Assembly: GCF_025857195.1 (NCBI RefSeq)
Contig: NZ_CP109787.1
Span: 871,501-935,500, forward strand
Reading direction: 5' to 3'
DNA length: 64,000 nt
From: Leisingera thetidis
GTDB lineage: Bacteria > Pseudomonadota > Alphaproteobacteria > Rhodobacterales > Rhodobacteraceae
Shown here: positions 8,780-18,147 of the stretch, piece after piece
Layout of the letters: every line of letters begins with the position of its first letter
Position numbering within the stretch: the stretch's first letter is position 1
The notes under the pieces: generated by a model
Databases searched by the model: none
Told to the model about the DNA's origin: nothing
Seen by the model: only the letters and a program-made list of their open reading frames with translations
Translations under genes and position numbers: made by a program

Positions 8780-8816
8780 TAAAAAACGCCGCGGCCTGTT
8801 CAGGTCCGCGGCGTTT
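8780..8816 (-). terminator. Rho-independent terminator of the DUF1127 gene
   Basis: On the minus strand, an 11-bp stem (AAACGCCGCGG arm) capped by an extra CCTG/CAGG helix is followed by a run of six or more T. It lies 45 bases beyond the DUF1127 stop. Confidence 0.9.
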
Positions 8817-8860
8817 CCCCAGTCGCCCCGAGGGAGGAGGCAGGGCGGAAAAAGGGGGTC

Positions 8861-9079
8861 TCAGAAGACGGTTTTGCCATTGGCGACGTTTTCGATATCG
8901 CCGCGGCTCATGCCGATGTCGGCCAGTTCGCGGTCGGTCAGGCCCGACAGGGCGTTGCGGGTTGCGCGGGCGTCGTTCCAGGCGGCAAAGGCGCCGGCGG
9001 CGGTGGCGGCCAAAGCGCCGATACGGCCAATCAGGCCGGTGGAACCATAGGTGGTGCGGGTGGTGTCAAATGCGGCCAT
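8861..9079 (-). CDS. DUF1127 domain small protein
   Basis: A 72-residue protein with a C-terminal DUF1127 (YjiS-like) motif: LSGLTDRELADIGMSRGDIENVA at about residues 43-66. The N-terminus has a short Ala-rich helix (LAATAAGAFAAWNDARATRNAL). Related small Arg-rich DUF1127 proteins in alphaproteobacteria are linked to RNA turnover and to phosphate or growth-phase control; this longer form is not characterised as far as I know. AGAGGA ribosome site 8 bases upstream of ATG 9079. The gene has its own candidate promoter, upstream palindrome and terminator, so it is an isolated regulated unit. Confidence 0.85.
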   Translation of the reverse strand: MAAFDTTRTTYGSTGLIGRIGALAATAAGAFAAWNDARATRNALSGLTDRELADIGMSRGDIENVANGKTVF

Positions 9080-9132
9080 ATCCGTGTCCTCTGATTAGCT
9101 GTTAGCATCCGTCGCGTGATTGCGATGGCGGG

Positions 9133-9161
9133 CATCTAGTAAGGAAAAAACTGCGCAGCAA
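9133..9161 (-). promoter_or_regulatory. Candidate sigma-70 promoter of the DUF1127 gene
   Basis: Minus strand TTGCTG (9161-9156), a 17-base spacer and TAGATG (9138-9133). The start would be near 9126, giving a leader of about 46 bases. The 17-bp palindrome at 9172-9188 would be centred near -54, a position used by activators. Confidence 0.45.
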
Positions 9162-9171
9162 GGCCCGAAAC

Positions 9172-9188
9172 TGCATGTGTCATATGCA
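9172..9188. promoter_or_regulatory. 17-bp palindromic candidate operator, copy 2
   Basis: TGCATGTGTCATATGCA, an 8-1-8 inverted repeat with one mismatch in the arms. It shares sequence and central T with the site at 5891-5907. It lies upstream of the DUF1127 promoter and 218 bases before ruvC. Confidence 0.5.
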
Positions 9189-9405
9189 ATTCCTGCATAG
9201 CTTGACGCCTTATAAGCAAAGGCCATTTGCGGGGTTTCGGAAAACGGCGGGAAATGTCGCTCCCGCCGCTGCGGAGGGTCGGTTTCAGGCGCTGCCGCCG
9301 GCTTCTGGCGTTTCCACGGCCAGGGAAAGCAATTGGACATGTTCGCCTTTTGTGCTAATCGTGGAAAAAATAATTCCGAACACGCGGGCAGGGACCGGGC
9401 ACATC

Positions 9406-9903
9406 ATGCGGATTTTGGGTATCGATCCGGGGCTGCGCACCCTCGGATGGGGGGTCATCGAATCAAATGGCGCGCGGCTGTCCCATGTGGCCAACGGTCT
9501 TTGCAAGTCTGATGGGGATGATCTGGGGGAGCGGCTGCTGTCGCTTCACAATCAGGTCACCGAGATAATCGCAGCCTTTGCGCCGGATCAGGCGGCGATC
9601 GAACAGACCTTCGTGAACAAGGACGGCGCCGGCACGCTGAAACTGGGCCAGGCGCGCGGGGTGGCGCTGCTGACGCTGGCCAAGGCCGGGCTGCCGGTGG
9701 GCGAATATGCGCCCAACCGGGTCAAGAAGACGGTGGTGGGCGTGGGCCATGCCGAAAAGGAGCAGGTCATGCATATGGTCAAGCTGCAGCTGCCCGGCTG
9801 CGACCCCAAAGGCGCCGATGCGGCGGATGCGCTGGCGATTGCCATCTGCCACGCCTATTACGGGGGCACGCAGCAGCGGCAACTGAAGGAGAAACGCGCA
9901 TGA
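9406..9903 (+). CDS. ruvC: Holliday junction resolvase RuvC
   Basis: Endonuclease that cuts Holliday junctions extruded by RuvAB. 165 residues from ATG 9406; the open frame continues upstream, but family homology starts at [10 protein letters not shown]. Acidic catalytic residues are visible: D7 (GIDPG), E66 (AIEQTF), and D138/D141 in [16 protein letters not shown]. First gene of ruvCAB; ruvA begins 13 bases after its stop. No obvious LexA site was found by eye. Confidence 0.96.
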   Translation: MRILGIDPGLRTLGWGVIESNGARLSHVANGLCKSDGDDLGERLLSLHNQVTEIIAAFAPDQAAIEQTFVNKDGAGTLKLGQARGVALLTLAKAGLPVGEYAPNRVKKTVVGVGHAEKEQVMHMVKLQLPGCDPKGADAADALAIAICHAYYGGTQQRQLKEKRA

Positions 9904-9916
9904 CTGGCTGGCTGGC

Positions 9917-10603
9917 ATGATTGGCAAGCTGACGGGCCGTCTCGACTATCGGGCGCAGGATCACGTGCTGATCGACGTGCGCGGGGTCGGCTACATCGTC
10001 TACTGCTCCGACCGCACCCTGGCGGCGCTGCCGGGGCAGGGCGAGGCGGTGGCGCTCTATACCGACATGGTGGTGCGCGAAGACCTGATGCAGCTCTACG
10101 GCTTCCCCTCGCTGATGGAGAAGGAATGGCACCGGCTGCTGACCTCGGTGCAGGGGGTGGGGGCCAAGGTGTCTCTGGCCATCCTCGGCGCGCTGGGGCC
10201 GGACGGGGTGAGCCGGGCGATCGCGCTTGGCGATTGGGCCTCGGTCAAGGCGGCCAAGGGTGTCGGCCCCAAGACCGCGCAGCGCATCGTGCTGGACCTC
10301 AAGGACAAGGCGCCCGGGGTGATGGCGATGGGCGGCACCGTGGCGGACGCGATGGACGGCCCGGGGCTGGAGGTCATCGAGGACGCAGAGCCATCCGCCG
10401 CCAAGCCGGCCCGCAAGGTGCCGCCGAAGAAGCCGAGCGGCGCCGCTGCGGCCTCGGCCGGGGCGCTGTCGGCCCTGGGCAATCTCGGCTATGGTCCCTC
10501 GGATGCGGCAGCGGCGGTGGCAGAGGCGGCAGCGATGTATCCGGATGCGGATGAGCCGGACCTGATCCGCGCCGCGCTGCGCCTGCTGGCGCCGAAGGGG
10601 TGA
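9917..10603 (+). CDS. ruvA: Holliday junction DNA helicase subunit RuvA
   Basis: Tetrameric junction-binding subunit that loads RuvB rings. 228 residues: OB-fold domain I from [12 protein letters not shown], then helix-hairpin-helix repeats ([19 protein letters not shown] and [20 protein letters not shown]), a flexible Ala/Pro/Lys linker (about 140-175), and the C-terminal RuvB-contact domain III ([22 protein letters not shown]). Slightly longer than E. coli RuvA (203), the extra length being in the linker. Co-transcribed with ruvC (13-base gap). Confidence 0.96.
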   Translation: MIGKLTGRLDYRAQDHVLIDVRGVGYIVYCSDRTLAALPGQGEAVALYTDMVVREDLMQLYGFPSLMEKEWHRLLTSVQGVGAKVSLAILGALGPDGVSRAIALGDWASVKAAKGVGPKTAQRIVLDLKDKAPGVMAMGGTVADAMDGPGLEVIEDAEPSAAKPARKVPPKKPSGAAAASAGALSALGNLGYGPSDAAAAVAEAAAMYPDADEPDLIRAALRLLAPKG

Positions 10604-10746
10604 TAAGGTGAGGTTTGAAGCGCGATGCTCCGCCTGGCCGCAAGGCCGGGCAGCGCCCGACCGCCCCCACGGGCGGGCGCTTCGCTTCCACCCTCGGCCG
10701 GCCGCCGCCCGGCGGGCAAACACATTAGGCAGGAAGAGGAATTCCC
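10604..10746. other. ruvA-ruvB spacer with GC-rich palindromes
   Basis: A 143-base spacer within the ruv operon carrying imperfect GC-rich hairpins (GGCCGCAAGGCC, and AGCGCCCG pairing with GGGCGCTT). It is unlike the TTGGGC-type structured elements and has no coding potential. It may reduce or process the downstream transcript. Confidence 0.5.
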
Positions 10747-11778
10747 TTGATTGACGCCGACCCCGCCTTGCGGCCCGAACCGCTGCCCGAGGACAGCGCC
10801 GCGGACAACGACCGCGCCCTGCGCCCGCAGGGCCTGTCCGAGTTCATCGGCCAGGCCGAGGCCCGCGCCAACCTCAGCGTTTTCATCGAAAGCGCCCGCC
10901 GCCGCGGCGAGGCGATGGACCACACGCTGTTTCACGGGCCCCCCGGCCTCGGCAAGACCACGCTGGCGCAGATCGTCGCCCGCGAGCTGGGGGTGAACTT
11001 CCGCATGACCTCCGGCCCGGTGCTGGCCAAGGCGGGCGATCTGGCGGCGATCCTCACCAACCTCGAATCCCGCGACGTGCTGTTCATCGACGAGATCCAC
11101 CGGCTGAATCCGGCGGTGGAGGAGGTGCTCTATCCGGCGATGGAGGATTTCGAGCTGGACCTGGTGATCGGCGACGGCCCGGCCGCACGCACCGTGCGGA
11201 TCGAGCTGCAGCCCTTCACCCTGGTCGGGGCCACCACCCGGATGGGGCTGCTGACCACGCCGCTGCGCGACCGTTTCGGCATTCCGACCCGGCTGCAGTT
11301 CTATACCATCGACGAGCTGTTTGAGATCGTCCGCCGCAATGCCCGAAAGCTGGGCGCGCCCGCCGACGACCAGGGTGCCCGCGAGATCGCGCGGCGCGCC
11401 CGCGGCACCCCAAGGATCGCCGGGCGGCTCCTGCGCCGCGTGGTGGACTTTGCGGTTGTGGAGGGCGATGGAACCATCACCCGCGAACTGGCCGACGGCG
11501 CTTTGACGCGTCTGGGGGTGGATCAGCTGGGGCTGGATGGCGCCGACCGCCGGTATCTCAGGCTTCTGGCCGAAAACTACGGCGGCGGCCCGGTGGGGAT
11601 CGAGACGATCTCGGCCGCGCTCAGCGAAAGCCGCGACGCGCTGGAAGAGGTGATCGAGCCCTACCTGCTGCAGCAGGGGCTGATCCAGCGCACGCCCCGG
11701 GGCCGGATGCTGGCGCAGAAGGCCTGGACCCATCTCGGCATGGCGCCGCCGCGCAGCCAGAACGACCTGTTCGGCTGA
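10747..11778 (+). CDS. ruvB: Holliday junction branch-migration ATPase RuvB
   Basis: AAA+ hexameric motor of branch migration. 343 residues from a TTG start at 10747, with AGGAAGAGGAA upstream; no ATG fits the family start. Landmarks: Walker [10 protein letters not shown] (about residues 60-68), Walker B LFIDEIH, the presensor/sensor 1 region with [20 protein letters not shown], sensor 2 [16 protein letters not shown], and a C-terminal winged helix ending AWTHLGM. Normal length. Separated from ruvA by a palindrome-rich spacer. Confidence 0.96.
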   Translation: MIDADPALRPEPLPEDSAADNDRALRPQGLSEFIGQAEARANLSVFIESARRRGEAMDHTLFHGPPGLGKTTLAQIVARELGVNFRMTSGPVLAKAGDLAAILTNLESRDVLFIDEIHRLNPAVEEVLYPAMEDFELDLVIGDGPAARTVRIELQPFTLVGATTRMGLLTTPLRDRFGIPTRLQFYTIDELFEIVRRNARKLGAPADDQGAREIARRARGTPRIAGRLLRRVVDFAVVEGDGTITRELADGALTRLGVDQLGLDGADRRYLRLLAENYGGGPVGIETISAALSESRDALEEVIEPYLLQQGLIQRTPRGRMLAQKAWTHLGMAPPRSQNDLFG

Positions 11779-11804
11779 AAACAGGGTGCACTACCATAAG
11801 TTGT

Positions 11805-11860
11805 GTCAGCCTTGCTGTCCAATTGTTTCGCGCGCGAAACATTGCGGCAGCAAGGCTGAC
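11805..11860. repeat. 56-bp near-perfect palindrome downstream of ruvB
   Basis: Outer arms GTCAGCCTTGCTG / CAGCAAGGCTGAC pair perfectly over 13 bp. The centre is the 18-bp perfect palindrome TGTTTCGCGCGCGAAACA (11824-11841). The zone between is nearly paired (TCCAAT against TTGCGG). There is no T tract. It could be a 3'-end structure of the ruv mRNA, a protein-binding site or a small mobile-element remnant. Confidence 0.75.
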
Positions 11861-11894
11861 CTAATGGCGAGGCGCCGGATCCTCTTCCAAACAA

Positions 11895-12057
11895 GGCGCT
11901 CCCGCCCGCGCCCGGCGCATCAAAGATGCACTTGGCGCCGTTGGGCCGGGCGCCGCGCGGGCGCGCCTGACCCGGGCCGCGCCGCGTCAGCGGCGCCGGG
12001 CCCAAGGCTGCTTCCGGCGGCCTGGCGCAGCCAGGAGGCCGGACAGGCGCGGGAGCC
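11895..12057 (+). repeat. Interspersed structured element, copy C
   Basis: The ends are near-inverted (GGCGCTCCCGCC and GGCGCGGGAGCC). A GCATC/GATGC hairpin follows the left end. An inner stem pairs 11941-11954 (TTGGGCCGGGCGCC) with 11992-12005 (GGCGCCGGGCCCAA) at 13 of 14 positions, with further hairpins inside and after it. Confidence 0.7.
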
Positions 12058-12116
12058 TCCCCCTTGCCGCCGTCCGGCGCAGACGGCATAGACGGGGCAA
12101 GACGAAGGAGATGCAT

Positions 12117-12785
12117 ATGACCGCCCAGTTGCCTGACCTGACGCCGGAGCAGATCGAAGCCCTGTTCACCCGCAACGACGGCGCTTACGCCTTTGCCCGC
12201 TGGGGGCGGCCGGTGGCGCCGATCGTGTTCGGGGTGCAGGACGAGACGCTGAAGACCATCAAGGGCGCGCTGGAGGCGGTGATGACTCTGGCGGGCCACC
12301 GGATGGCCGAGACCGACCCGGAACTGGGCTCCAACCTGATGTTCTTTTTCTTCCGCGGCTGGGACGAGCTGCTGGCGGTGCCGGACCTGGACCGGCTGAT
12401 CCCCGGGCTGGCGCCGCTGGTCGCACGGCTGAAAGAGGCAGATGCCAGCCAGTACCGCGCCTTCCGGTTTGACGATCAGGGCGGCATCAAGGCGGCCTTT
12501 GTCTTCCTGCGGATGAAAGGCGCACTGGCGCAGATGCCGGCCGAGACCCTGGCGCTGACCCAGGCGGTCCAGGTGGCGCTGATGTGGGGCGACAGGGCCT
12601 TTGCCGAAACCTCGCCGCTGGCGGTGCTGCCGGAAACCGGCGCCACCATTCTGCGCCCCGAGATCGCCGGTGTGATTGCTGCGGGTTATGACCGGCTGAT
12701 GCCGGTGGCGGCAGAGGACAAATCCCATGCCCTGCGCCTGTTTGCGCGCCTGCAGGCGCCGGCGGCAGTGCCGCCGCGGTCCTGA
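12117..12785 (+). CDS. Conserved protein of unknown function (roseobacter type)
   Basis: A 222-residue soluble protein. ATG 12117 was chosen over ATG 12111 because AAGGAG ends directly before 12111 and only 12117 has workable spacing. No signal peptide, membrane segment or catalytic motif is recognisable. Recurrent features are an N-terminal LTPEQIEALF helix, WGRPVAPIVFGV, and paired phenylalanines in NLMFFFFRGWDELL. Its stop overlaps the thpR start (TGATG), so translation is coupled; this may link it to RNA metabolism, but that is inference from position only. It resembles uncharacterised proteins of Rhodobacterales by recall. Confidence 0.7.
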   Translation: MTAQLPDLTPEQIEALFTRNDGAYAFARWGRPVAPIVFGVQDETLKTIKGALEAVMTLAGHRMAETDPELGSNLMFFFFRGWDELLAVPDLDRLIPGLAPLVARLKEADASQYRAFRFDDQGGIKAAFVFLRMKGALAQMPAETLALTQAVQVALMWGDRAFAETSPLAVLPETGATILRPEIAGVIAAGYDRLMPVAAEDKSHALRLFARLQAPAAVPPRS

Positions 12786-13327
12786 TGCGCGCCTTCGTCG
12801 GCCTGCCGCTGCCCGATGCAGCCCTGGACGCGCTGGAACGCGTGCAGGAGGGGCTGGCCGCGGGGCGTCAGGTGCCGCCGGAGAACCTGCACCTGACGCT
12901 GGCCTTTCTGGACGACCAGCCGGAGCCGGTGCTGGAAACCCTGCATCAGGAGCTGGCCGGGATCAGAGCGCCGGCGCTGGAGCTCCATTTCACCGGTCTG
13001 GAGACCTTCGGAGGCAAGCTGCCCCGGCTCCTGGCGGCAGCGGTGCGGAAAACGCCGGAGTTGAGCCATCTGCGGCACCGGGTCCGCAGCGCCTGCCGGT
13101 CGGCCGGCATAGAACTGGCCCGCGAGCGCTTCCGCCCGCATGTGACATTGGCGCGCTTTCCCCGGCATCTGGAAGCCGGGCAGGTGGAGAAGATTGCGCG
13201 CTTCCTGGCCGCTGCGGCCGGCTTCCGGCTGGATGCCGAGGCTGACTGCTTCGCGCTGTACCAGTCCACTCTGGCCCCCGAAGGCGCACGCTATGACCTG
13301 CTGGCCGGATACCCGCTGGAGGGGTGA
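12785..13327 (+). CDS. thpR: RNA 2',3'-cyclic phosphodiesterase (2H family, LigT-like)
   Basis: 180-residue member of the 2H phosphoesterase superfamily (ThpR/LigT). These enzymes hydrolyse 2',3'-cyclic phosphates on RNA ends and can join tRNA halves in vitro. Both HxTx motifs are present: HLTL (H36, T38) and HVTL (H119, T121), spaced as in the family. The N-terminus MRAFVGLPLP is typical. The start overlaps the upstream gene by one base. No RNA-repair partner such as RtcB is nearby. Confidence 0.92.
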   Translation: MRAFVGLPLPDAALDALERVQEGLAAGRQVPPENLHLTLAFLDDQPEPVLETLHQELAGIRAPALELHFTGLETFGGKLPRLLAAAVRKTPELSHLRHRVRSACRSAGIELARERFRPHVTLARFPRHLEAGQVEKIARFLAAAAGFRLDAEADCFALYQSTLAPEGARYDLLAGYPLEG

Positions 13328-13388
13328 TCCGCTTGCGGCGCCCCGGCGCTGCCCCTAGGCTGCGCGCAAAGATGCAGGAGAGCAGCAT

Positions 13389-13772
13389 ATGATCCACGAG
13401 TTCCCTGTCCGGGTCTACTACGAGGACACCGACATGGGCGGGATCGTCTATCACGCCAACTACCTGCGGTTCATCGAACGGGCCCGCAGCGATTGGGTGC
13501 GCGGCATCGGGGTGGATCAGAACGCCATGCGCGAGAGCGGGCTGATCTATGTGGTGCGCAGGATCGAGGCGGATTACCTGGCGCCTGCGAAATTCGATGA
13601 AGAACTTCTGGTCACCACGTCCATGCACAATGCGACACCCGCCCGGATGGTCCTGAATCAGGAGGTCGCGCGGGATGGCCGGCCGCTGTTCCGCGCCCAG
13701 GTCACCATTGTTTGCATCACCACCGAAGGGAAACCGGCGCGGCTTCCGGCAGAGATTCGCGCATTGCGGTAA
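13389..13772 (+). CDS. ybgC: Tol-Pal associated acyl-CoA thioesterase YbgC
   Basis: 127-residue hot-dog thioesterase that hydrolyses acyl-CoA thioesters and is conserved at the head of tol-pal operons. Active-site segment YYEDTDMGGIVYHANYLRF (Asp15 of DTD as catalytic residue, with His22). AGGAGA about 9 bases before ATG 13389. A 106-base gap precedes tolQ, so tolQ may have an additional promoter. Confidence 0.94.
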   Translation: MIHEFPVRVYYEDTDMGGIVYHANYLRFIERARSDWVRGIGVDQNAMRESGLIYVVRRIEADYLAPAKFDEELLVTTSMHNATPARMVLNQEVARDGRPLFRAQVTIVCITTEGKPARLPAEIRALR

Positions 13773-13878
13773 CAATTGGCGCCGGTCCGCCTGTTTTCAT
13801 GGCCTTTGCCATTGAACTGCGCTAGCCTCTCGCCAAATAAGGCCGGATAAACGGCCGGAACATCTATAGAGCAGGCTA

Positions 13879-14574
13879 ATGGAAGCAGAAACTCTAGCGC
13901 TGGCGCAGGAGATTGATTTCTCCATGTGGGGCCTATTCGCGCGGGCCACCGTGACGGTGAAACTGGTGATGCTGATGCTGGTGGGGGCCTCGATCTGGTC
14001 CTGGGGCATTATCATTCAGAAAATGATCAACTACCGCCTTGCCCGCAGGGAAGCGGATGCGTTCGACCGGGCGTTCTGGTCGGGCAACCCGCTGGATGAA
14101 CTGTTCGACCAGGTGGGGTCGGAGCCGCCGGGGCAGGCGGCGCGGATCTTCTCGGCCGGCATGACCGAATGGCGGCGCAGCCACCGCAGCGACGGCGGGC
14201 TGATCCCCGGCGCGCAGGCCCGCATCGACCGGTCGATGGATGTGGCCATCGCCAAGGAAACCGAAGGGCTGCAGGGCGGGCTGTCGGTGCTGGCAACCGT
14301 CGGCTCCACCGCGCCATTCATCGGCCTGTTCGGCACCGTCTGGGGCATCATGACCGCCTTCATCGAGATTGCCGAGCAGCAGAACACCAACCTTGCCGTG
14401 GTGGCGCCGGGCATCGCCGAGGCGCTGATGGCGACCGGTCTGGGCCTCTTGGCCGCGATCCCGGCGGTGGTGTTCTACAACAAGCTGAGCGCGGACAGCG
14501 ACCGGATCATCGGCGGCTACGAGGCCTTTGCCGATGAATTCGCCACCATTCTCAGCCGCCAGCTGGACTCCTAG
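13879..14574 (+). CDS. tolQ: Tol-Pal proton channel subunit TolQ
   Basis: 231-residue MotA/TolQ/ExbB-type inner-membrane protein of the Tol energising complex. Three membrane segments: about 15-45, then after a cytoplasmic domain about 135-160 (LSVLATVGSTAPFIGLFGTVWGIM) and 170-200 (GIAEALMATGLGLLAAIPAVVFY). The GLFGTVWGIM stretch and the polar Thr in the pore helices are family hallmarks. Followed three bases later by tolR. Confidence 0.95.
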   Translation: MEAETLALAQEIDFSMWGLFARATVTVKLVMLMLVGASIWSWGIIIQKMINYRLARREADAFDRAFWSGNPLDELFDQVGSEPPGQAARIFSAGMTEWRRSHRSDGGLIPGAQARIDRSMDVAIAKETEGLQGGLSVLATVGSTAPFIGLFGTVWGIMTAFIEIAEQQNTNLAVVAPGIAEALMATGLGLLAAIPAVVFYNKLSADSDRIIGGYEAFADEFATILSRQLDS

Positions 14575-14577
14575 GCC

Positions 14578-15063
<486 letters not shown>

Positions 15064-15078
15064 GCGGGGACGCGGACG

Positions 15079-16224
15079 GTGCAGACCGGAACCAAGATCT
15101 CTCTGGCCGGCCACGGGCTGCTGATGACGTGGGTCGTCTTCGGCGCCTGGTTTCCGTCCGAACCCCTGCCGTCGAATGTGCAGCAGGTGGCGCTGATCTC
15201 TTCCGAGGCGTTCGAAAAGCTGAGCCAGCAGCGCCAGGCGCCGCAGGTGTCGCCGGAGCCTGCGCCCCTGAACGAGCCTGCGGAAGTGCAGCCCGCGCCG
15301 GAGCCTGCGCCGCAGCCTGACCCGGAACCGGAGATCTCCCGGCCGGAGCCGGTCACTCCCGCCGGGCCGGACCCGCAGGTGGCAGAGCGCCCGGAGCAGC
15401 GGCCTGAACCGGATGTGCCGGTTGAACTGCCCTCTGCTGCGGAAGAGCCGGATGTTGCCGCGCTGGTGCCGCAGGTGCGGCCCGAGGCGGCGCCGCGCCC
15501 GGTCGACCGGGTGGCGCCGGAGCCGGTTGCGCCGCCGGAGCCGGACACCCGGATCGACGATATCGTGCAGCCTGAAGTGGCACCGGAAGAGGGCGCAGAG
15601 ACCGAACAGGAAGTGCAGGACGCCACCGCCCGCGCAGCGGCCAGCGACCGGATCGTGACCGAAGAGAACGAGGGCGAGGATGTGGCGGCCTCAGCAGCGC
15701 CGGCAGTGTCCAAGCGCCCCCAGACCCGGCCCGCCCGGCCGCAACCGGAGCCGGAACCGCAGGTGAGCGAAGCGGCCCAGCCCGCCGACCCGGCACCGGC
15801 GGCGGAAACGCCGCAGGCTGACACCTCCTCTGCAGTGGAGGACGCCTTGGCCGAGGCGCTGGCGGGCGGCGCGGACGTGGAGGCGCCGGAGCCCTCCGGC
15901 CCGCCGCTGACGCTGGGCGAAAAGGACGCGCTGCGGGTCGAGGTCTCGCGGTGCTGGAATGTCGGGTCTTTGTCGACGGATGCGCTGAAGACCACCGTCG
16001 TGGTGGCCGTGTCGCTGAACCAGGACGGCACTCCGGACACAGGGTCCATCCGGCTGCTGTCCAGCACCGGAGGATCTTCCTCGGCGGCGCAGGACGCCTT
16101 CGGGGCCGCCCGGCGGGCGGTTATCCGCTGCGGGGCCAAGGGGTTTCAGCTTCCCCCTGAAAAATACGCGCAATGGCGCGATATTGAAATGACATTCAAT
16201 CCCGAAAGGATGCGGATCAAATGA
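15079..16224 (+). CDS. tolA: TolA-like protein of the Tol-Pal system
   Basis: 381 residues starting at GTG 15079. One N-terminal membrane helix (about 8-27), a long Pro/Glu/Ala-rich periplasmic spacer (about 55-265, many PEP/PAP repeats), and a C-terminal TonB/TolA-like domain ([19 protein letters not shown] to the end, with a Cys pair). The spacer is acidic and Pro-rich rather than the Lys/Ala helix of E. coli TolA, which is usual in Rhodobacterales. Its stop overlaps the tolB start (ATGA). Orthology rests mainly on position and the C-terminal domain. Confidence 0.88.
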   Translation: MQTGTKISLAGHGLLMTWVVFGAWFPSEPLPSNVQQVALISSEAFEKLSQQRQAPQVSPEPAPLNEPAEVQPAPEPAPQPDPEPEISRPEPVTPAGPDPQVAERPEQRPEPDVPVELPSAAEEPDVAALVPQVRPEAAPRPVDRVAPEPVAPPEPDTRIDDIVQPEVAPEEGAETEQEVQDATARAAASDRIVTEENEGEDVAASAAPAVSKRPQTRPARPQPEPEPQVSEAAQPADPAPAAETPQADTSSAVEDALAEALAGGADVEAPEPSGPPLTLGEKDALRVEVSRCWNVGSLSTDALKTTVVVAVSLNQDGTPDTGSIRLLSSTGGSSSAAQDAFGAARRAVIRCGAKGFQLPPEKYAQWRDIEMTFNPERMRIK

Positions 16225-17546
16225 GGAAAATTCTGGCAGCTCTTCTGATCGGTGCCGCGGCAGCGGCAGGAGCAAGCGCGGCCATGGCTCAGGATGGCCC
16301 GCTTCGCATTGAAATCGACCAGGGCGTGATCGAGCCCTTGCCCTACGCGGTGCCGGATTTTGTGCCGGAAACCCCGGCGGCTGCGGAATATGCCGCCCAG
16401 ATCGCGCGGGTCATTGCTGCCGATCTCAGCGGCACCGGCCTGTTCCGCGAAGTGCCGGCCAGCGCCCATATCTCCAAGGTGACCGGGTTTGACAATGCGG
16501 TGAAGTATGCCGACTGGAAGGCGGTGAATGCGCAGGCGCTGATCACCGGCGCAGTGAGCGTCAACGGCAACCGGCTGACGGTGCGCTTCCGCGGCTATGA
16601 CGTGTTTGCGGAACGGGCGCTGGAAAGCGCGCTCGAATTCTCCGGCACGACAGACGGCTGGCGGCGGATGGCGCATAAGGTGGCCGATGCCATCTACAGC
16701 GAAATCACCGGCGAAAGCGGCTATTTCGACAGCCGGGTGGTCTATGTCTCCGAAAGCGGCCCCAAGGACGACCGCCGCAAGCGGCTGGCGATCATGGATT
16801 ACGACGGCGCCAATGTGCAGTATCTGACCAACAGCGCCTCCATCGTGCTGGCGCCGCGGTTCTCGCCCACCGGCGACCGGGTGCTGTACACCAGCTACGA
16901 AAGCGGTTTCCCGCAGATCCATGTGCTGGACGTGGGCCAGGTGCAGCGCAAGGTGCTGTCCAGCGGCGACGGCACCATGAGCTTTGCGCCGCGGTTTGCC
17001 CCGGACGGGCGCACGGTGGTTTATTCGCAGACCCAGGGCGGCAACACCGACCTGTTCTCGATGGATATCGCAACCGGTGCCAAGACCCGGCTGACCTCGG
17101 CGCCGTCGATCGAGACCGCGCCGTCTTTTTCGCCCGACGGGGCGCAGATCGTGTTCGAAAGCGACCGCTCCGGCAGCCAGCAGCTGTACGTCATGCCGGC
17201 AGGCGGCGGCGAGGCGCGGCGGATCAGCTTCGGCCAGGGCCGCTACGGCACCCCGGTGTGGTCGCCGCGCGGCGACATGATCGCCTTCACCAAGCAGAAC
17301 AAGGGCCGCTTTCATATCGGGGTGATGCGCACCGACGGCAGCGAGGAGCGGCTGCTGACGGCCTCCTTCCTGGACGAGGGGCCGACGTGGGCGCCCAATG
17401 GCCGGGTGATCATGTTCGCCCGCGAAAGCCAGGGCAGCACCGGGCGGGCGCTGCTGTATTCGGTGGACATCACCGGGCGCAACCTGAAGCCGGTAAAGAC
17501 CCCGGACGGGGCCTCGGATCCGGCCTGGTCGCCGCTGCAGCAGTAA
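16221..17546 (+). CDS. tolB: Tol-Pal periplasmic beta-propeller TolB
   Basis: 441 residues. Signal peptide (about 1-23, cut after AMA in [12 protein letters not shown]), an N-terminal two-lobed domain (about 25-165), then six beta-propeller blades with repeated [15 protein letters not shown] / [15 protein letters not shown] / [16 protein letters not shown] type motifs. It binds Pal and TolA in the periplasm. Start overlaps the tolA stop by four bases. A 90-base gap follows before pal. Confidence 0.96.
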   Translation: MRKILAALLIGAAAAAGASAAMAQDGPLRIEIDQGVIEPLPYAVPDFVPETPAAAEYAAQIARVIAADLSGTGLFREVPASAHISKVTGFDNAVKYADWKAVNAQALITGAVSVNGNRLTVRFRGYDVFAERALESALEFSGTTDGWRRMAHKVADAIYSEITGESGYFDSRVVYVSESGPKDDRRKRLAIMDYDGANVQYLTNSASIVLAPRFSPTGDRVLYTSYESGFPQIHVLDVGQVQRKVLSSGDGTMSFAPRFAPDGRTVVYSQTQGGNTDLFSMDIATGAKTRLTSAPSIETAPSFSPDGAQIVFESDRSGSQQLYVMPAGGGEARRISFGQGRYGTPVWSPRGDMIAFTKQNKGRFHIGVMRTDGSEERLLTASFLDEGPTWAPNGRVIMFARESQGSTGRALLYSVDITGRNLKPVKTPDGASDPAWSPLQQ

Positions 17547-17636
17547 AAGAGCTGCCAGGCAGGGATACCTGCATGGAACCAAACCCGGGCTTGTGTTAAT
17601 TTCGGGTCAAGAAACGCAAAGGGATAGGCAGACAAC

Positions 17637-18143
17637 ATGAGCGGTATGAAATTAGCAATGGCGGCTGTGGCCGTGCTGGGGCTGGCGGCCTGCAGCAACA
17701 ACCGGTGGGACGACGATCTGGGCGGTGCCGCCGGGGCCGGAAGTGCCGCCGCCGGCGCCGGCGCGCTGGATCCGGCCAGCCCGGCCTATTTCCAGCAGAC
17801 CGTGGGCGACCGGGTTCTGTTTGCGGTGGACCAGTCCACCTTGTCTCCGGCGGCTCAGGCGACGCTGCAGGGCCAATCGCAATGGCTGGCCCGGAACGCC
17901 GACTACGTGGTCACCATCGAGGGGCACGCAGACGAGCAGGGCACCCGCGAGTACAACCTTGCGCTCGGAGCCCGGCGCGCCAATGCCGCGCGCGAATACC
18001 TTATCTCGCAGGGGATTGCCGGCAGCCGCATCAAGGTGCTGAGCTACGGCAAGGAACGCCCGCTGGAGATCTGCTCGGAGGAGAGCTGCTATGCCAAGAA
18101 CCGCCGCGCGGTGACTGTGCTGGCAGGCGGTCTGGTAGGATAA
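17637..18143 (+). CDS. pal: Peptidoglycan-associated lipoprotein Pal
   Basis: 168-residue outer-membrane lipoprotein. Lipobox LAAC gives mature Cys at residue 19. A Gly/Ala linker precedes the OmpA-like peptidoglycan-binding domain with TIEGHADEQGTREYN and GARRANAAREYL (the Asp and Arg that bind meso-diaminopimelate). Tethers the outer membrane to peptidoglycan and cycles with TolB. Five bases before cpoB. Confidence 0.96.
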   Translation: MSGMKLAMAAVAVLGLAACSNNRWDDDLGGAAGAGSAAAGAGALDPASPAYFQQTVGDRVLFAVDQSTLSPAAQATLQGQSQWLARNADYVVTIEGHADEQGTREYNLALGARRANAAREYLISQGIAGSRIKVLSYGKERPLEICSEESCYAKNRRAVTVLAGGLVG

Positions 18144-18147
18144 CGGC

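Larger units (their letters stand above)
11779..12116. other. Gene-free region with a large palindrome and structured element copy C
   Basis: The 338 bases after ruvB have no credible coding sequence. They hold a 56-base palindrome (11805-11860) and a full copy of the structured element (11895-12057), then the ribosome site of the next gene. Confidence 0.7.

Noticed and set aside
11824..11841. parS-like site TGTTTCGCGCGCGAAACA
   Set aside because: parS has a four-base centre (TGTTTC-ACGT-GAAACA); here the centre is six bases and all-GC, so ParB binding is not expected.
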